Made by a program: the position numbers and the translations under genes | DNA from: Candidatus Saccharimonadota bacterium | Lineage (GTDB): Bacteria; Patescibacteriota; Saccharimonadia; Saccharimonadales; Saccharimonadaceae | Direction of reading: 5' to 3' | DNA length: 64,000 nt | Assembly: GCA_017406405.1 (NCBI GenBank) | Contig: JAFQYO010000016.1 | Span: 33,584 to 97,583, forward strand | Notes under the pieces: generated by a model | Database searches by the model: none | The model's input: the letters and a program-made list of their open reading frames with translations, nothing else | What the model was told of the DNA's origin: nothing | In this document: piece after piece, positions 14,036 through 22,006 of the stretch | How the letters are laid out: every line of letters starts with the position of its first letter | Numbering within the stretch: position 1 is the first letter of the stretch

Positions 14036-15769
14036 ATGGATAATCGAGTAAAAACACTTCGAGTTGTTTTGTTTGCCGTTGCGGGCATAATTTCGCTGCG
14101 GCTGTTTTTTGTGCAGATTGTTCAGAACGGGAAGTGGGTCGCGAAGGCGGAAGAACAGCATACGCTCGAGAACACGATTAAGGCGAAGCGGGGGGAGATT
14201 TATATGATGGATGGGAGCGAGCCAGTTCAGGTCGTGATGAACGAGAGGGTTTATACGATTGTGATTGACCCGATGGTGGCGAATGAAGAAGAAGTCGGGA
14301 AAATGATTTTTGGGGAAGACATGAAAGGATATCTGACGGCGACGAAGGAAGAGGCGTTTTCGGACAAGACGAAAAGGTATTTTCTTGTCGCGCGGGGGGT
14401 TCCGCGGGCGGAGGCGCTTAAAATTCAGAGTGAGGAGCTTTCGGGGGTTTATATCAAGGAAGGTACAAAACGAGTTTATCCGGAGGGGACGCTCGGGGCT
14501 AGGATGCTTGGGTTTGTGAACGCCGACGGCGAGGGACAATATGGGGTCGAGGGAGCACTCAATGATGAGCTGAAAGGGAAGGACGGGCTCTTAAAAACAG
14601 TGGCGGACGTCAATAGCGTTGCGCTTTCTATCGGAGATAATAATGTGAAAATTCCGGCGGAGGACGGGAAAAATGTAGTTCTCACTATTGACAGGAATGT
14701 TCAGAGTAATGTCGAGCGAATTTTACAACAGAAAATGGACGAGTTTGGGAAGGACCAAGCGAGCGCGGTCGTGATGAACCCGAAAACGGGCGAGATACTC
14801 GCGATGGTGAATCTTCCGGGGTATGATCCAGCAAACTATGGAGATGTCGAGAGCGCGGATATATATATAAATAGAGTGACGGAAGACCCGTATGAGCCAG
14901 CGAGTGTTTGTAAGGGATTTACGTTTGCGACGGGAATAGACTTAGGGGTTTTGACGCCGGAGACGACTTATACGAACTATGGATATGAGACGATAGACGG
15001 GTGGCAAATAAAGAATGCGAGTCAATATGAGTATTTGCTCGGGACGACGAGTATCCAGAAGGCGTTTAACTGGAGCTTAAACACGGGGAGTATTTATGCA
15101 CTGAAGCTTATCGGGGGAGATGCGACGCAAGTTACGGAGGAGGGGAGAAAAAAGTTGTATGAGTATTATACGGATAAATTTGGGCTAGGGAGAGAGACGG
15201 GAGTCGAGCTTTATGAGAGTCTTGGGCTGATTGGGGACCCGGTCGAAGGGGACGGGCGAGATTCGTTGTATGCTAATATGACGTTTGGGCAGAACATGTT
15301 AGTTACGATGATGCAGGTGATTTCTGGGTATAATACGCTCGTAAACGGAGGAAAGAAGGTAACGCCAACCATAGTCAAGGGAGAGATGAAGGACGGGGAG
15401 CTGATTGAGAAACAGAGAGGAGAGGGCGAGCAGGTTATCGCGGAGACGACGAGTGCGACGATGAGGGAGATGTTGTACGGGACGAGAACGGCGTATCGGA
15501 CGAACGGGACGGACCCGGCGGGATATTATATTGGGGGAAAAACGGGGACAGCGCAGGTTATTAGAGACGGGAAGTACTCGATGGACGAGTGGGTCGCGAC
15601 GTATGTCGGATTTGGGGGAGTCGAGGGGGAACTGCCGGAGTATACTGTTATGGTGAGGATTTGGAAGGACGGGGAAACGACGAGCGCGGAGACTTATGCG
15701 CTTCCGGTGTTTAGCGAAATATCAAATTATATGATAAAGTACTTGAAAATAAAGCCAAAGGAAGGGTAA
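14036..15769 (+). CDS. ftsI: Division-specific peptidoglycan transpeptidase (class B PBP, FtsI/PBP3)
   Basis: 577 aa. An N-terminal span (LRVVLFAVAGIISLRLFFVQI, shown as 10-30) anchors the protein. The pedestal domain includes LGFVNADGEGQYGVEGALND. The transpeptidase domain has SxxK in EPASVCKGFT (catalytic Ser about 290), SxN in NWSLNTGS (about 348) and KTG in GGKTGTAQV (about 502). It cross-links septal peptidoglycan in complex with FtsW, which is encoded two genes downstream. Length and motifs are normal. mraY follows 11 bp after the stop. Confidence 0.95.
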   Translation: MDNRVKTLRVVLFAVAGIISLRLFFVQIVQNGKWVAKAEEQHTLENTIKAKRGEIYMMDGSEPVQVVMNERVYTIVIDPMVANEEEVGKMIFGEDMKGYLTATKEEAFSDKTKRYFLVARGVPRAEALKIQSEELSGVYIKEGTKRVYPEGTLGARMLGFVNADGEGQYGVEGALNDELKGKDGLLKTVADVNSVALSIGDNNVKIPAEDGKNVVLTIDRNVQSNVERILQQKMDEFGKDQASAVVMNPKTGEILAMVNLPGYDPANYGDVESADIYINRVTEDPYEPASVCKGFTFATGIDLGVLTPETTYTNYGYETIDGWQIKNASQYEYLLGTTSIQKAFNWSLNTGSIYALKLIGGDATQVTEEGRKKLYEYYTDKFGLGRETGVELYESLGLIGDPVEGDGRDSLYANMTFGQNMLVTMMQVISGYNTLVNGGKKVTPTIVKGEMKDGELIEKQRGEGEQVIAETTSATMREMLYGTRTAYRTNGTDPAGYYIGGKTGTAQVIRDGKYSMDEWVATYVGFGGVEGELPEYTVMVRIWKDGETTSAETYALPVFSEISNYMIKYLKIKPKEG

Positions 15770-15780
15770 AATAGAAAAGT

Positions 15781-16812
15781 ATGTTTAAAGCGACAATAAA
15801 TCATGAGCTGTTTTATGGGATGATTTTGACCCTGGCGGCGTTTCTTTTGGCGATGTTTTTGACCCCTATTTATACGTATTTTGCGTATAAATATAAGTTT
15901 TGGAAAAAACAGAAAAAGACGGCGGTTGATGGGAAGAGTTTGCCGGTTATGACGAAACTTCACGCGCACAAGTTTAAGCGAGCGTTTCCGACGATGGCGG
16001 GGGTGGTTGGGGTCGTGGCGGTTACGATTGTGACAGTTTTTTGTAACTGGGATAGAGGGCAGACGTGGTTGCCGCTCGCGGGATTTCTCGGGGGAAGTTT
16101 TGTCGGGTTGGTTGATGATTTGATAAATGTATTTGGGAGCGGGAAAGGTGCGGCCGGGCTTCGGGCGCCAGCTAAGTTTTTGATGATTTCGGGCGTGGGG
16201 CTTGTCCTCGGATGGTTTTTTGCGTATAAGCTCGGATGGACGACGGTGATGGTGCCGTTTGTGGGGAATTTGGAAATCGGGGGGATTGGGATGGTGATTT
16301 TGTTCGCGTTTGCGGTCGTGGCGACGAGCAACGCGGTCAATATTAGCGATGGGCTTGATGGGCTTGCGGGAGGGCTGATGATGCTGGCTTATGGTGCGTA
16401 CGGGGTTTTGGCGTTATTTCAGGGACAATGGATGTTGTTTGGGTTTTGTTTGACGGTTGTCGGGTGGCTTTTGTCGTATGTTTGGTTTAATGTGCCGCCG
16501 GCAAGGTTTATGATGGGAGACGTCGGGTCGTTTGCACTCGGGGCAGGGCTTGGAGTGGTGGCGATGATGACGAATGCGTTTTTGTTGCTTCCGGTGATTG
16601 GAGCGATGTTAGTGGTTGAGGCGGGGAGTAGTTTAATTCAGATAATAAGTAAGAAGTTCTTTAAGCGGAAGATTTTTATATCTGCGCCGATCCATCATCA
16701 TTTAGAGGCGAAAGGGTGGGGAGAGGCGAAGGTTGTGATGAGATTTTGGATTTTGGCGGGGATTGGGGCGATTCTAGGACTGTTTTTGGCTAGCGTTTCG
16801 GGGATTATGTAA
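15781..16812 (+). CDS. mraY: Phospho-N-acetylmuramoyl-pentapeptide transferase MraY
   Basis: 343 aa integral membrane protein with about 10 spans. Signature cytoplasmic loops: KLHAHKFKRAFPTMAG (normally GTPTMGG), GLVDDLINV with the catalytic Asp pair, ISDGLDGLAGG, RFMMGDVGSFALG, and APIHHHLEAKGWGEAKV with the HHH motif. It makes lipid I from UDP-MurNAc-pentapeptide and undecaprenyl phosphate. The usual GTPTMGG is altered to AFPTMAG, and the protein is slightly shorter than E. coli MraY (360). It is followed two bases later by ftsW. Confidence 0.95.
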   Translation: MFKATINHELFYGMILTLAAFLLAMFLTPIYTYFAYKYKFWKKQKKTAVDGKSLPVMTKLHAHKFKRAFPTMAGVVGVVAVTIVTVFCNWDRGQTWLPLAGFLGGSFVGLVDDLINVFGSGKGAAGLRAPAKFLMISGVGLVLGWFFAYKLGWTTVMVPFVGNLEIGGIGMVILFAFAVVATSNAVNISDGLDGLAGGLMMLAYGAYGVLALFQGQWMLFGFCLTVVGWLLSYVWFNVPPARFMMGDVGSFALGAGLGVVAMMTNAFLLLPVIGAMLVVEAGSSLIQIISKKFFKRKIFISAPIHHHLEAKGWGEAKVVMRFWILAGIGAILGLFLASVSGIM

Positions 16813-16814
16813 AA

Positions 16815-18053
16815 ATGGCTGAGGTGGGACGGATGGCAGGAGTGAGGAAACATAAAAGCGATAGGATTATTTCTTTTATGACGTTTTTGTTGCTTCTTGT
16901 TGGGCTGATTGTGATTTATGCGATTGGGCCGATGAGGGTGAATTTTATGAATGCGGCTTATGGGTCGGAACTTGGACAGAATTATTTTTTCGTTCATCAG
17001 TTAGTGAACGTGGCGATAAGTACGGCGGCGTTTGTTTTTGCGTTTAAGTTCCCATATGAGAAGACGAGAAAATATGGAAAATGGGTGCTTGTGGTCGGGT
17101 TTTTGTTGTGTGCGGTTTTATATGTCGCGGCGAAGGCAGGGTCGGGGATTGCGAGATGCGAACTCGGGGCGTGTAGATGGATAAATCTCGGGGGGTTTGG
17201 GAGTATTCAGCCGGCAGAGATAATAAAGCTCGGTATGGTTTTGTATTTGTCGCAACTTGCGGCGGAGAGGAAGCGGGAAGGGAAGCTCGAGACAAGTGAT
17301 TTTTGGCTTCCGCTCGGGGTGGTGAGCGTGCTCGCGCTCGGGTTTGTAGTGGTGCTACAAAAGGATTTAGGGACGGGAATTGTGATTGTTGCGATTATAT
17401 TTTCTATGGTGTTTATGAGCGGAGTGTCGATGGGGAGGATTGTCGGGGTTGGGGCGGCGCTTTTAGTCGCGGGGGTGCTCGCAGTGACGACGAGCGCGCA
17501 CAGAATGGAGAGAGTGATGACGTTTATTAACGGGGAAGGGTCGGATAATTATCATATTGAAAATGCGTTGATTGCAATCGGGACGGGAGGGCTCGCGGGA
17601 GTGGGGATTGGGAACAGCGTGCAGGCGACGGGATATTTGCCTGAGAGTATAAACGATTCGGTGTTTGCGGTGATGGGGGAGACGTTTGGGTTTTTGGGGC
17701 TAATGGGGATTGTGATGGCGTTTATGGTGCTTTTGATGAGGATTTTGCGGGTTGCGGAATATGGGGCGGATGATGAACAGAGGTTGGTGGCGATTGGAGT
17801 GTTTGCTTGGGTCGGGGTGCAGATGGCAGTAAATGTGATGGCGATGACGGGGCTGATTCCGCTCACGGGGATAACTTTGCCGTTGTTGAGTTATGGGGGG
17901 ACAAGTATGATGTTTGCGGCGCTGGGATTGGGGCTTGTGGCGCAACTTTCGTGCTATACTAGAAGAGAAAAAGAACTCAAGCAAAAGAAATACAGTAATG
18001 AGCATTTGAGAAAGGGAAGATTGAATGAAAATTCTAGTCGTAGGCGGAGGTAG
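16815..18053 (+). CDS. ftsW: SEDS-family peptidoglycan glycosyltransferase FtsW
   Basis: 412 aa polytopic protein. SEDS signatures: GFGSIQPAEIIKLGMVLYLS, LQKDLGTGIVIVAIIF, the catalytic-Asp region YLPESINDSVFAVMGETFGF, and GLIPLTGITLPLLSYGGTSM. With FtsI it polymerises septal glycan from lipid II. The stretch between spans 3 and 4 contains two cysteines (ARCELGACRW), unusual for the family. The C-terminal tail is basic and the last 29 bp overlap murG, which has its SD (AAAGGGAAGA) inside ftsW. Confidence 0.94.
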   Translation: MAEVGRMAGVRKHKSDRIISFMTFLLLLVGLIVIYAIGPMRVNFMNAAYGSELGQNYFFVHQLVNVAISTAAFVFAFKFPYEKTRKYGKWVLVVGFLLCAVLYVAAKAGSGIARCELGACRWINLGGFGSIQPAEIIKLGMVLYLSQLAAERKREGKLETSDFWLPLGVVSVLALGFVVVLQKDLGTGIVIVAIIFSMVFMSGVSMGRIVGVGAALLVAGVLAVTTSAHRMERVMTFINGEGSDNYHIENALIAIGTGGLAGVGIGNSVQATGYLPESINDSVFAVMGETFGFLGLMGIVMAFMVLLMRILRVAEYGADDEQRLVAIGVFAWVGVQMAVNVMAMTGLIPLTGITLPLLSYGGTSMMFAALGLGLVAQLSCYTRREKELKQKKYSNEHLRKGRLNENSSRRRR

Positions 18054-19302
18054 CGGGGGACATATTACTCCGGCGATTGCGGTCGTCAGGGAGATTTTAG
18101 AGAAAAAACCGCGGGCGAAGATTGAATTTTGGACAGACCGAAAATATTATAAAAATGTTGTAAAACTTACAACACTTGGGAAGGAGAGAGGGGAGCTTCC
18201 TATCCGAGTTCGGAAAGTTTGGTCGGGGAAATTCCGGAGATATGCGGGATGGGGTTTTTTGGATTATTTTCGGAATTTTCAGATTACGTTTGTTGATTTG
18301 ATTTGTAAAAATTTTGTCGGATTTTTTGGGTTTCTTGGTGGGATTTTACAGAGCTTTTTTAGGCTTGTTTCGAAAAAAGAGCGACCAGATGCGATTTTTC
18401 TTAAAGGCGGGTTTGTCGGGCTTCCGGTCGGGCTAGTTGCTTCTTGGCTGAAAATTCCGTTTGTGATTCATGAGAGCGACGCGACGCCGGGTCTTGCAAA
18501 CAGGGTTTTAATGAAGAAAGCGAAAGTTGTCGCTATGGGGGTGAAATTCGAGGTTTCTGAGGAGGATAGGGAACGGAAGAAAAATTGGGAGTGGGTCGGG
18601 ATTCCTATCGGCGATGAATTTAAGAGGGTCGAGCTTCCGAAACAGATAAGCCTTAAACGGGGATTTGGGTTTTCTACGGAGAAGCCACTCGTGGTCGTTA
18701 CGGGGGGGAGTCAGGGGTCGGAGCATATAAACGAGGCGATGACAAAGATTTTGCCGGAGATGCTGAAGAATGCGAGCGTGGGGCTTATTGCGGGGAGGAA
18801 ACATTATGAACAAATGGTTGAGCTGAAAAAATATGAAGAATGGGAAGACGCGACTCTAAAAAGCAATTTTAGGATGTGGGAATTTAATTCGAACATGGAC
18901 GAGCTGCTCGGGGCGGCGGATATTGTGATTTCTCGGGCGGGGGCAACGACGATTGCGGAGCTGGCGGCTTTAGCGAAGGCGGTCGTGCTAGTTCCTTTTG
19001 AAAAACTTCCGGGAGGGCATCAAGTCAAGAACGCAGAGCGGCTTGAGAAACTCGGGGCGGCGGAGATGGTAAGAGATGATAAAATGGTCGAGAAGCCGGA
19101 GTTGTTAATTGAGAAGGTTAGGGAACTGGTCAAGAAGCCAGCGAAGCGGAGGGCGCTCGCGGAGAAGCTTCATGAAGAGGTGAAGGCGGACGCGGCTAAG
19201 AGATTGGCGGAGATTGTAATAGAGGTGGGAGAGAATAAAAAGGAAGGTTTGTCAAGAGAAGATAATAAGAGTAAGGGTGAGCGGAATGGTCACGACAGGT
19301 AA
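18025..19302 (+). CDS. murG: MurG UDP-GlcNAc:lipid I N-acetylglucosaminyltransferase
   Basis: 425 aa against about 355-365 usually. It begins with the glycine-rich VVGGGSGGHITPAIAV loop, then has FLKGGFVGLPVGLVA, the HESDATPGLANR block, the donor-site GGSQGSEHINE, ISRAGATTIAELAAL and LPGGHQVKNAERLEKLGAA. The extra length is an inserted hydrophobic region at about 85-120 (FVGFFGFLGGILQSFF) between the N-domain strands and a charged C-terminal tail of about 25 residues. The insert may strengthen membrane attachment. It converts lipid I to lipid II. It overlaps ftsW by 29 bp and the next gene by 17 bp. Confidence 0.94.
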   Translation: MKILVVGGGSGGHITPAIAVVREILEKKPRAKIEFWTDRKYYKNVVKLTTLGKERGELPIRVRKVWSGKFRRYAGWGFLDYFRNFQITFVDLICKNFVGFFGFLGGILQSFFRLVSKKERPDAIFLKGGFVGLPVGLVASWLKIPFVIHESDATPGLANRVLMKKAKVVAMGVKFEVSEEDRERKKNWEWVGIPIGDEFKRVELPKQISLKRGFGFSTEKPLVVVTGGSQGSEHINEAMTKILPEMLKNASVGLIAGRKHYEQMVELKKYEEWEDATLKSNFRMWEFNSNMDELLGAADIVISRAGATTIAELAALAKAVVLVPFEKLPGGHQVKNAERLEKLGAAEMVRDDKMVEKPELLIEKVRELVKKPAKRRALAEKLHEEVKADAAKRLAEIVIEVGENKKEGLSREDNKSKGERNGHDR

Positions 19303-19828
19303 AACAATCGCAGGGCGAAGGTCGCGACCGGAGAGCGATTCGGAGCGAGAACGGGTTAGGAAGAAATATCGAAAGCAGAAACGGGTTTCGGTTTTTGCGG
19401 TTGTGGTTTTGATAATTCTTTTAATCGTACTTTCGGTGAAGGCGGTTCAGGGGTGGATGGATTGGCTCGAGCGGAGAGGACGAGAAGAAGTTGTGATTAG
19501 AGAGCCGAGCGTTGAGGTGATTGACGAACAGAGCGGGCAGGTGATGAAAGAACTGCCGACGAAAATTCGAGAGTATTTAGTCAATCTTGAGGACGAGTTT
19601 AGTGCACTCGGGAGGAAGATAACCCGAGCGAGGTTGCCCGCGGATAAAGTTAGAGAAATCGATGTTGAAGTTGAGGGATTTTCTGGGTTTTTGAAGATTT
19701 CGCTTGATAGGAATCCGGCGGTCAGTGCTGAGGACGGAGTGAAAATGATAGATTATCTCGAAGGACAGGGAATTAACGAAGTTCAGTATGTCGATGTGAG
19801 AGTCGAAAGGAAAGGGTACTGGAAATAG
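19286..19828 (+). CDS. FtsQ/DivIB-like bitopic division protein (putative)
   Basis: 180 aa from the ATG at 19286, preceded by AAGGGTGA at 5-nt spacing; a GTG at 19277 is possible. A basic cytoplasmic N-terminus (RRSRPESDSERERVRKKYRK) is followed by one span (VFAVVVLIILLIVLSVKAV) and about 125 extracytoplasmic residues. Position after murG and the bitopic layout fit FtsQ/DivIB, but I cannot see a clear POTRA signature and the protein is shorter than FtsQ (about 250), so an FtsB-like or lineage-specific role remains open. It is the last gene of the cluster: murC-F, ddl, ftsA and ftsZ are not in the window. Confidence 0.55.
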   Translation: MVTTGKTIAGRRSRPESDSERERVRKKYRKQKRVSVFAVVVLIILLIVLSVKAVQGWMDWLERRGREEVVIREPSVEVIDEQSGQVMKELPTKIREYLVNLEDEFSALGRKITRARLPADKVREIDVEVEGFSGFLKISLDRNPAVSAEDGVKMIDYLEGQGINEVQYVDVRVERKGYWK

Positions 19829-19845
19829 GGGCTCTAGGGGGCGGA

Positions 19846-19890
19846 TTTTCTGAGGTTTTTGGAGATTCGCTCCGCGCTCGAAATTTTTCG
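19846..19890 (+). repeat. Dispersed intergenic repeat, copy 2
   Basis: TTTCTGAGGTTTTTGGAG followed by ATTCGCTCCGCGCTCGAAAT. GGAG and CTCC form a small hairpin. An inverted copy with few differences lies at 53327-53367 and a partial copy at 13243-13272. It falls between the end of the division cluster and the -10 box at 19896. Confidence 0.7.
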
Positions 19891-19895
19891 TGTGG

Positions 19896-19901
19896 TATAA
19901 T
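19896..19901 (+). promoter_or_regulatory. Extended -10 promoter element (TGTGGTATAAT)
   Basis: TATAAT at 19896-19901 with TGG immediately upstream, immediately after the dispersed repeat. It would transcribe the next gene with about a 40-nt leader. Confidence 0.6.
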
Positions 19902-19950
19902 TTTTATAGGGTAATCGTACATTAAGAGATAGCCGGAAGGGGGTGAGGAT

Positions 19951-20463
19951 TTGACTCAAGTTGTTTATAGATGGACTTATTGGATTTTTGTTATCGGGAC
20001 GGTGTTTGTTGGTGCGTATGGAGCGATGAAGCTTTCTCGGATGATTTGTCGAAGAAAAGGGAAGACTATGTTGTCCGAAACCGGGGCGATGGTGTTTGTG
20101 ATAGCTGGGATGGGGATGGCTGTAATAAACTGTGTGTTGGTTTTCTTGGGTGGGTTTAAGTCTCGAGAGTTGACACGGAATGTTGTCCTGCGCGGAAGGG
20201 AATATGATTTAGAGGAGGGGAGCGAGAGAATTGAGGAGATAACAAGCGAACGAATTCCCTGGGTCGGAAATGTGATTCGAACGAGAGAGGAAGATATAGT
20301 GAGGGTGGATTTGGTTGGGGTCGAGACAAGGAGTAAGACAGTTTTTTTATGGAGAAGGTTCGATACGGATTGGGAGCTTCAGAAAAGAGAATACTGGATT
20401 TATGTGCCAAAAGATTTTTGGCTAGAGCTTGAGGAAGTTTCTGACGAGACAGCCGGTTTTTGA
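19951..20463 (+). CDS. Hypothetical protein with two membrane segments
   Basis: 170 aa starting at TTG 19951; the choice is supported by AAGGGGGTGAGG ending two bases upstream and by the absence of a nearby ATG. Two hydrophobic spans (about 8-26, WIFVIGTVFVGAYGAM; about 48-69, MVFVIAGMGMAVINCVLVFL) are followed by about 100 residues rich in charged beta-like strands with RTREEDIVRVDLVG and a Trp/Tyr-rich end. I do not recognise the family. It is a single-gene unit, with an extended -10 promoter upstream and a terminator directly after the stop. The variable-region cassette array begins 85 bp downstream. Confidence 0.75.
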   Translation: MTQVVYRWTYWIFVIGTVFVGAYGAMKLSRMICRRKGKTMLSETGAMVFVIAGMGMAVINCVLVFLGGFKSRELTRNVVLRGREYDLEEGSERIEEITSERIPWVGNVIRTREEDIVRVDLVGVETRSKTVFLWRRFDTDWELQKREYWIYVPKDFWLELEEVSDETAGF

Positions 20464-20464
20464 A

Positions 20465-20491
20465 TGCCCTGAGAAATCGGGGCTTTTTTAG
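20465..20491 (+). terminator. Intrinsic terminator
   Basis: GCCC pairs with GGGC around TGAGAAATCG and is followed by TTTTTT, directly after the stop codon at 20463. It separates the upstream unit from the minus-strand cassette array. Confidence 0.75.
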
Positions 20492-20541
20492 TGGTTTTAA
20501 AATGGTGAGGGTTGGGAAGTTTAAGCGGGGTGCGGGGATTA

Positions 20542-20555
20542 TGCGGTGCACCGCA
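20542..20555. repeat. Perfect 14-bp palindrome at the distal end of the cassette array
   Basis: TGCGGTGCACCGCA is its own reverse complement. It is formed by the conserved TTTGCGGTG end of cassette 1 followed by CACCGCA. DGR target genes often carry a hairpin or cruciform just after the variable region; this is at the equivalent place but lacks the usual loop. Confidence 0.5.
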
Positions 20556-20757
20556 AACCCGTAGCCGCGATTGTGGTAGTTCTGAGGGCTCAAGCCTGAT
20601 GAGTCGAAGCCCAGGTTGTCGGAGTTCGTAGTAGTGTAGGAACGAAGCGACCAATAGTAGCCGCTCGAACCTCTGTAGCTAAGCCCAGTAGAGCTCCAGC
20701 TGTAGCTGCCACTTCTCACATACGATAATGGGGCGCTAAGAAGGCCGTAGTCGCGGG
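20549..20757 (-). pseudogene. Variable-region cassette 1
   Basis: Reads RDYGLLSAPLSYVRSG then SYSWSSTGLSYRGSSGYYW, SLRSYTTTNSDNLGFDSSG, LSPQNYHNRGYGFAVH. The codons around GGC in the RG..GYYW block are AGC and TAC. It ends in the 14-bp palindrome rather than the RCVS ending. Confidence 0.85.
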
Positions 20758-20825
20758 TGGAAAGATTTGGCATGTCGAGGACGACCTTATTTATGAAAAG
20801 GGAAGAATATGACCCTAGAAGTGTA

Positions 20826-21032
20826 TCGCAAAGCCGTAGCCGCGACGGTAGAAGTTCTGAGGATCTAAGTCTGATGAGTAGAAACGTAAGCTTTTTGAAT
20901 ATGCAGTATCGTCGGAACGAAGAATCCAATAGTAGCCGCGTGAACCTCTGAGAAGAAATTCCGCGGAGTACCAGCTGTAGTAGCCATTCCTCACATACGA
21001 TAATGGGGCGCTGAGGAGGCCGTAGTCGCGGG
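20826..21032 (-). pseudogene. Variable-region cassette 2 (diverged)
   Basis: Constant RDYGLLSAPLSYVR is intact but AGT is changed to AAT (SG to NG). The middle reads YYSWYSAEFLLRGSRGYYWI and later LDPQNFYRRGYGFA. More substitutions at non-adenine-derived sites than cassettes 1, 4 and 5 (ILRSDDTAYSKSLRF instead of SLRSYNTT), so it is older or from another template. Confidence 0.8.
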
Positions 21033-21096
21033 AGGAAAAGAGATCGGTATTGAGGGATTATAAATTGTGAGGATATAAACTTTTGATACGCAACGC

Positions 21097-21304
21097 GTCG
21101 CATACCCGTAGCCGCGATTGTCGAAGGGTTTTGGGTCTAAATTTGTTGAATAAAAAGTTAAGTAGAATGATTCTGAATTTGTGTGGGAGCGAGATATCCA
21201 GTAGCGCGCGCGAGAACCTCTGTAGTTAAGATTTGTAGTGAGCCAACTGTAGTGACCACTCCTCACATATGATAATGGGGCGCTAAGGAGGCCGTAGTCG
21301 CGGG
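21097..21304 (-). pseudogene. Variable-region cassette 3 (diverged)
   Basis: Reads HYSWLTTNLNYRGSRARYW, ISRSHTNSESFYLTFYSTN, LDPKPFDNRGYGYATRCVS. The SLRS..NTT block is replaced and GFAV is GYAT, so it is the most diverged unit. It retains the full RCVS ending and a 64-bp spacer to cassette 2. Confidence 0.8.
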
Positions 21305-21309
21305 AGGCG

Positions 21310-21518
21310 CACCGCAAACCCGCTTCCGCGATTGTTGTTGCGCTGAGGGTTCAAGCTTGATGAGTCGAAGTACAGGTAGTTGGAGAGCGTAGTATTGTAG
21401 GAACGAAGTGACCAATAGTGGCCGCGCGAACCTCTGTAGTCGAGCCCCGTAGAGTTCCAGACATAATCGCCACTCCTCACATACGATAATGGGGCGCTGA
21501 GAAGGCCGTAGTCGCGGG
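21310..21518 (-). pseudogene. Variable-region cassette 4
   Basis: Reads DYVWNSTGLDYRGSRGHYW, SLRSYNTTLSNYLYFDSSS, LNPQRNNNRGSGFAVR. It retains many AAC codons (NPQRNNNR), so it is close to the presumed template. Five bases separate it from cassette 3, out of frame. Confidence 0.85.
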
Positions 21519-21541
21519 AGGAGAAAAGAGGATACGCAACG

Positions 21542-21750
21542 CACCGCAAACCCGTTTCCGCGAGTGTTGCCGTACTGAGGGTCTAAGTACGATGAGCGGA
21601 AGCTCAGGCAGCTGGAGTTCGTAGTATTGTTGGGACGAAGCGACCAATAGTAGCCGCCCGAACCTCTGACGAAAAGTTCGGTAGAATAATAACGGTAATC
21701 TCCACTCCTCACATATGATAGTGGGGCGCTGAGGAGGCCGTAGTCGCGGG
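21542..21750 (-). pseudogene. Variable-region cassette 5
   Basis: Reads DYRYYSTELFVRGSGGYYW, SLRPNNTTNSSCLSFRSSY, LDPQYGNTRGNGFAVRCVS. The TCC to CCC change (S to P) together with TCC elsewhere implies ACC in the template. It retains the RCVS ending and joins in frame from cassette 6. Confidence 0.85.
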
Positions 21751-21754
21751 AATA

Positions 21755-21963
21755 CACCGCAAACCCGACGCCGCGACGGTCGTTGCTCCGAGGGCTTAAG
21801 TGCGACGAGTAGAAGCTCAGGTAGTCGGAGTACGTAGTATTGCTGGAACGAAGCGACCAATAGTGGCCACGTTCGCCTCTATAGTTAAGAAATGTAGATG
21901 CCCAGGCGTAATCTCCACTCCTCACATACGATAATGGGGCGCTGAGGAGGCCGTAGTCGCGAG
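21755..21963 (-). pseudogene. Variable-region cassette 6 (first in the array)
   Basis: Reads DYAWASTFLNYRGERGHYW, SLRSSNTTYSDYLSFYSSH, LSPRSNDRRGVGFAVY. GSN is GER here through changes not explained by adenine alone. A TAA lies just upstream (about 21972), so no gene body feeds into the array. Confidence 0.85.
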
Positions 21964-21994
21964 AAGGGAATTATTGCATAAGCAGAATGTGTGG

Positions 21995-22000
21995 TATAAT
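21995..22000 (+). promoter_or_regulatory. Extended -10 (TGTGGTATAAT) giving a leaderless transcript
   Basis: TATAAT at 21995-22000 is six bases before ATG 22007, preceded by TGTGG as at 19891. TTGCAT at 21974-21979 is a possible -35 with short (15 bp) spacing. It points away from the cassette array. Confidence 0.65.
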
Positions 22001-22006
22001 TTAGAC

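Larger units (their letters stand above)
20549..21963 (-). repeat. Tandem array of six DGR variable-region cassettes (silent)
   Basis: Six copies of an about 209-bp unit, all reading on the minus strand, each starting at CCCGCGACTACGGCC and ending at GGGTTTGCGGTG or a variant. Translated, each reads RDYGLLSAPLSYVRSG, a variable stretch, RG..G.YW, a variable stretch, NPQ....RG.GFAVRC: the C-terminal module of FISUMP-type domains used as DGR variable regions. Spacers are 4, 23, 5, 64 and 68 bp from the 5' end. Only cassettes 6 and 5 join in frame; the other junctions shift frame, a TAA lies four codons before cassette 6, and no gene body precedes the array. Differences between copies concentrate where a template adenine explains all the states seen, while flanking third positions are conserved. 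Confidence 0.9.

Noticed and set aside
20156..21925. Long minus-strand reading frames through the cassette array as one gene
   Set aside because: They join cassettes in different frames, have no start region, signal peptide or ribosome-binding site, and one enters the preceding plus-strand gene.
20549..21963. CRISPR array
   Set aside because: Units are about 209 bp and protein-coding in pattern, spacers are 4-68 bp and irregular, and no cas genes are near.
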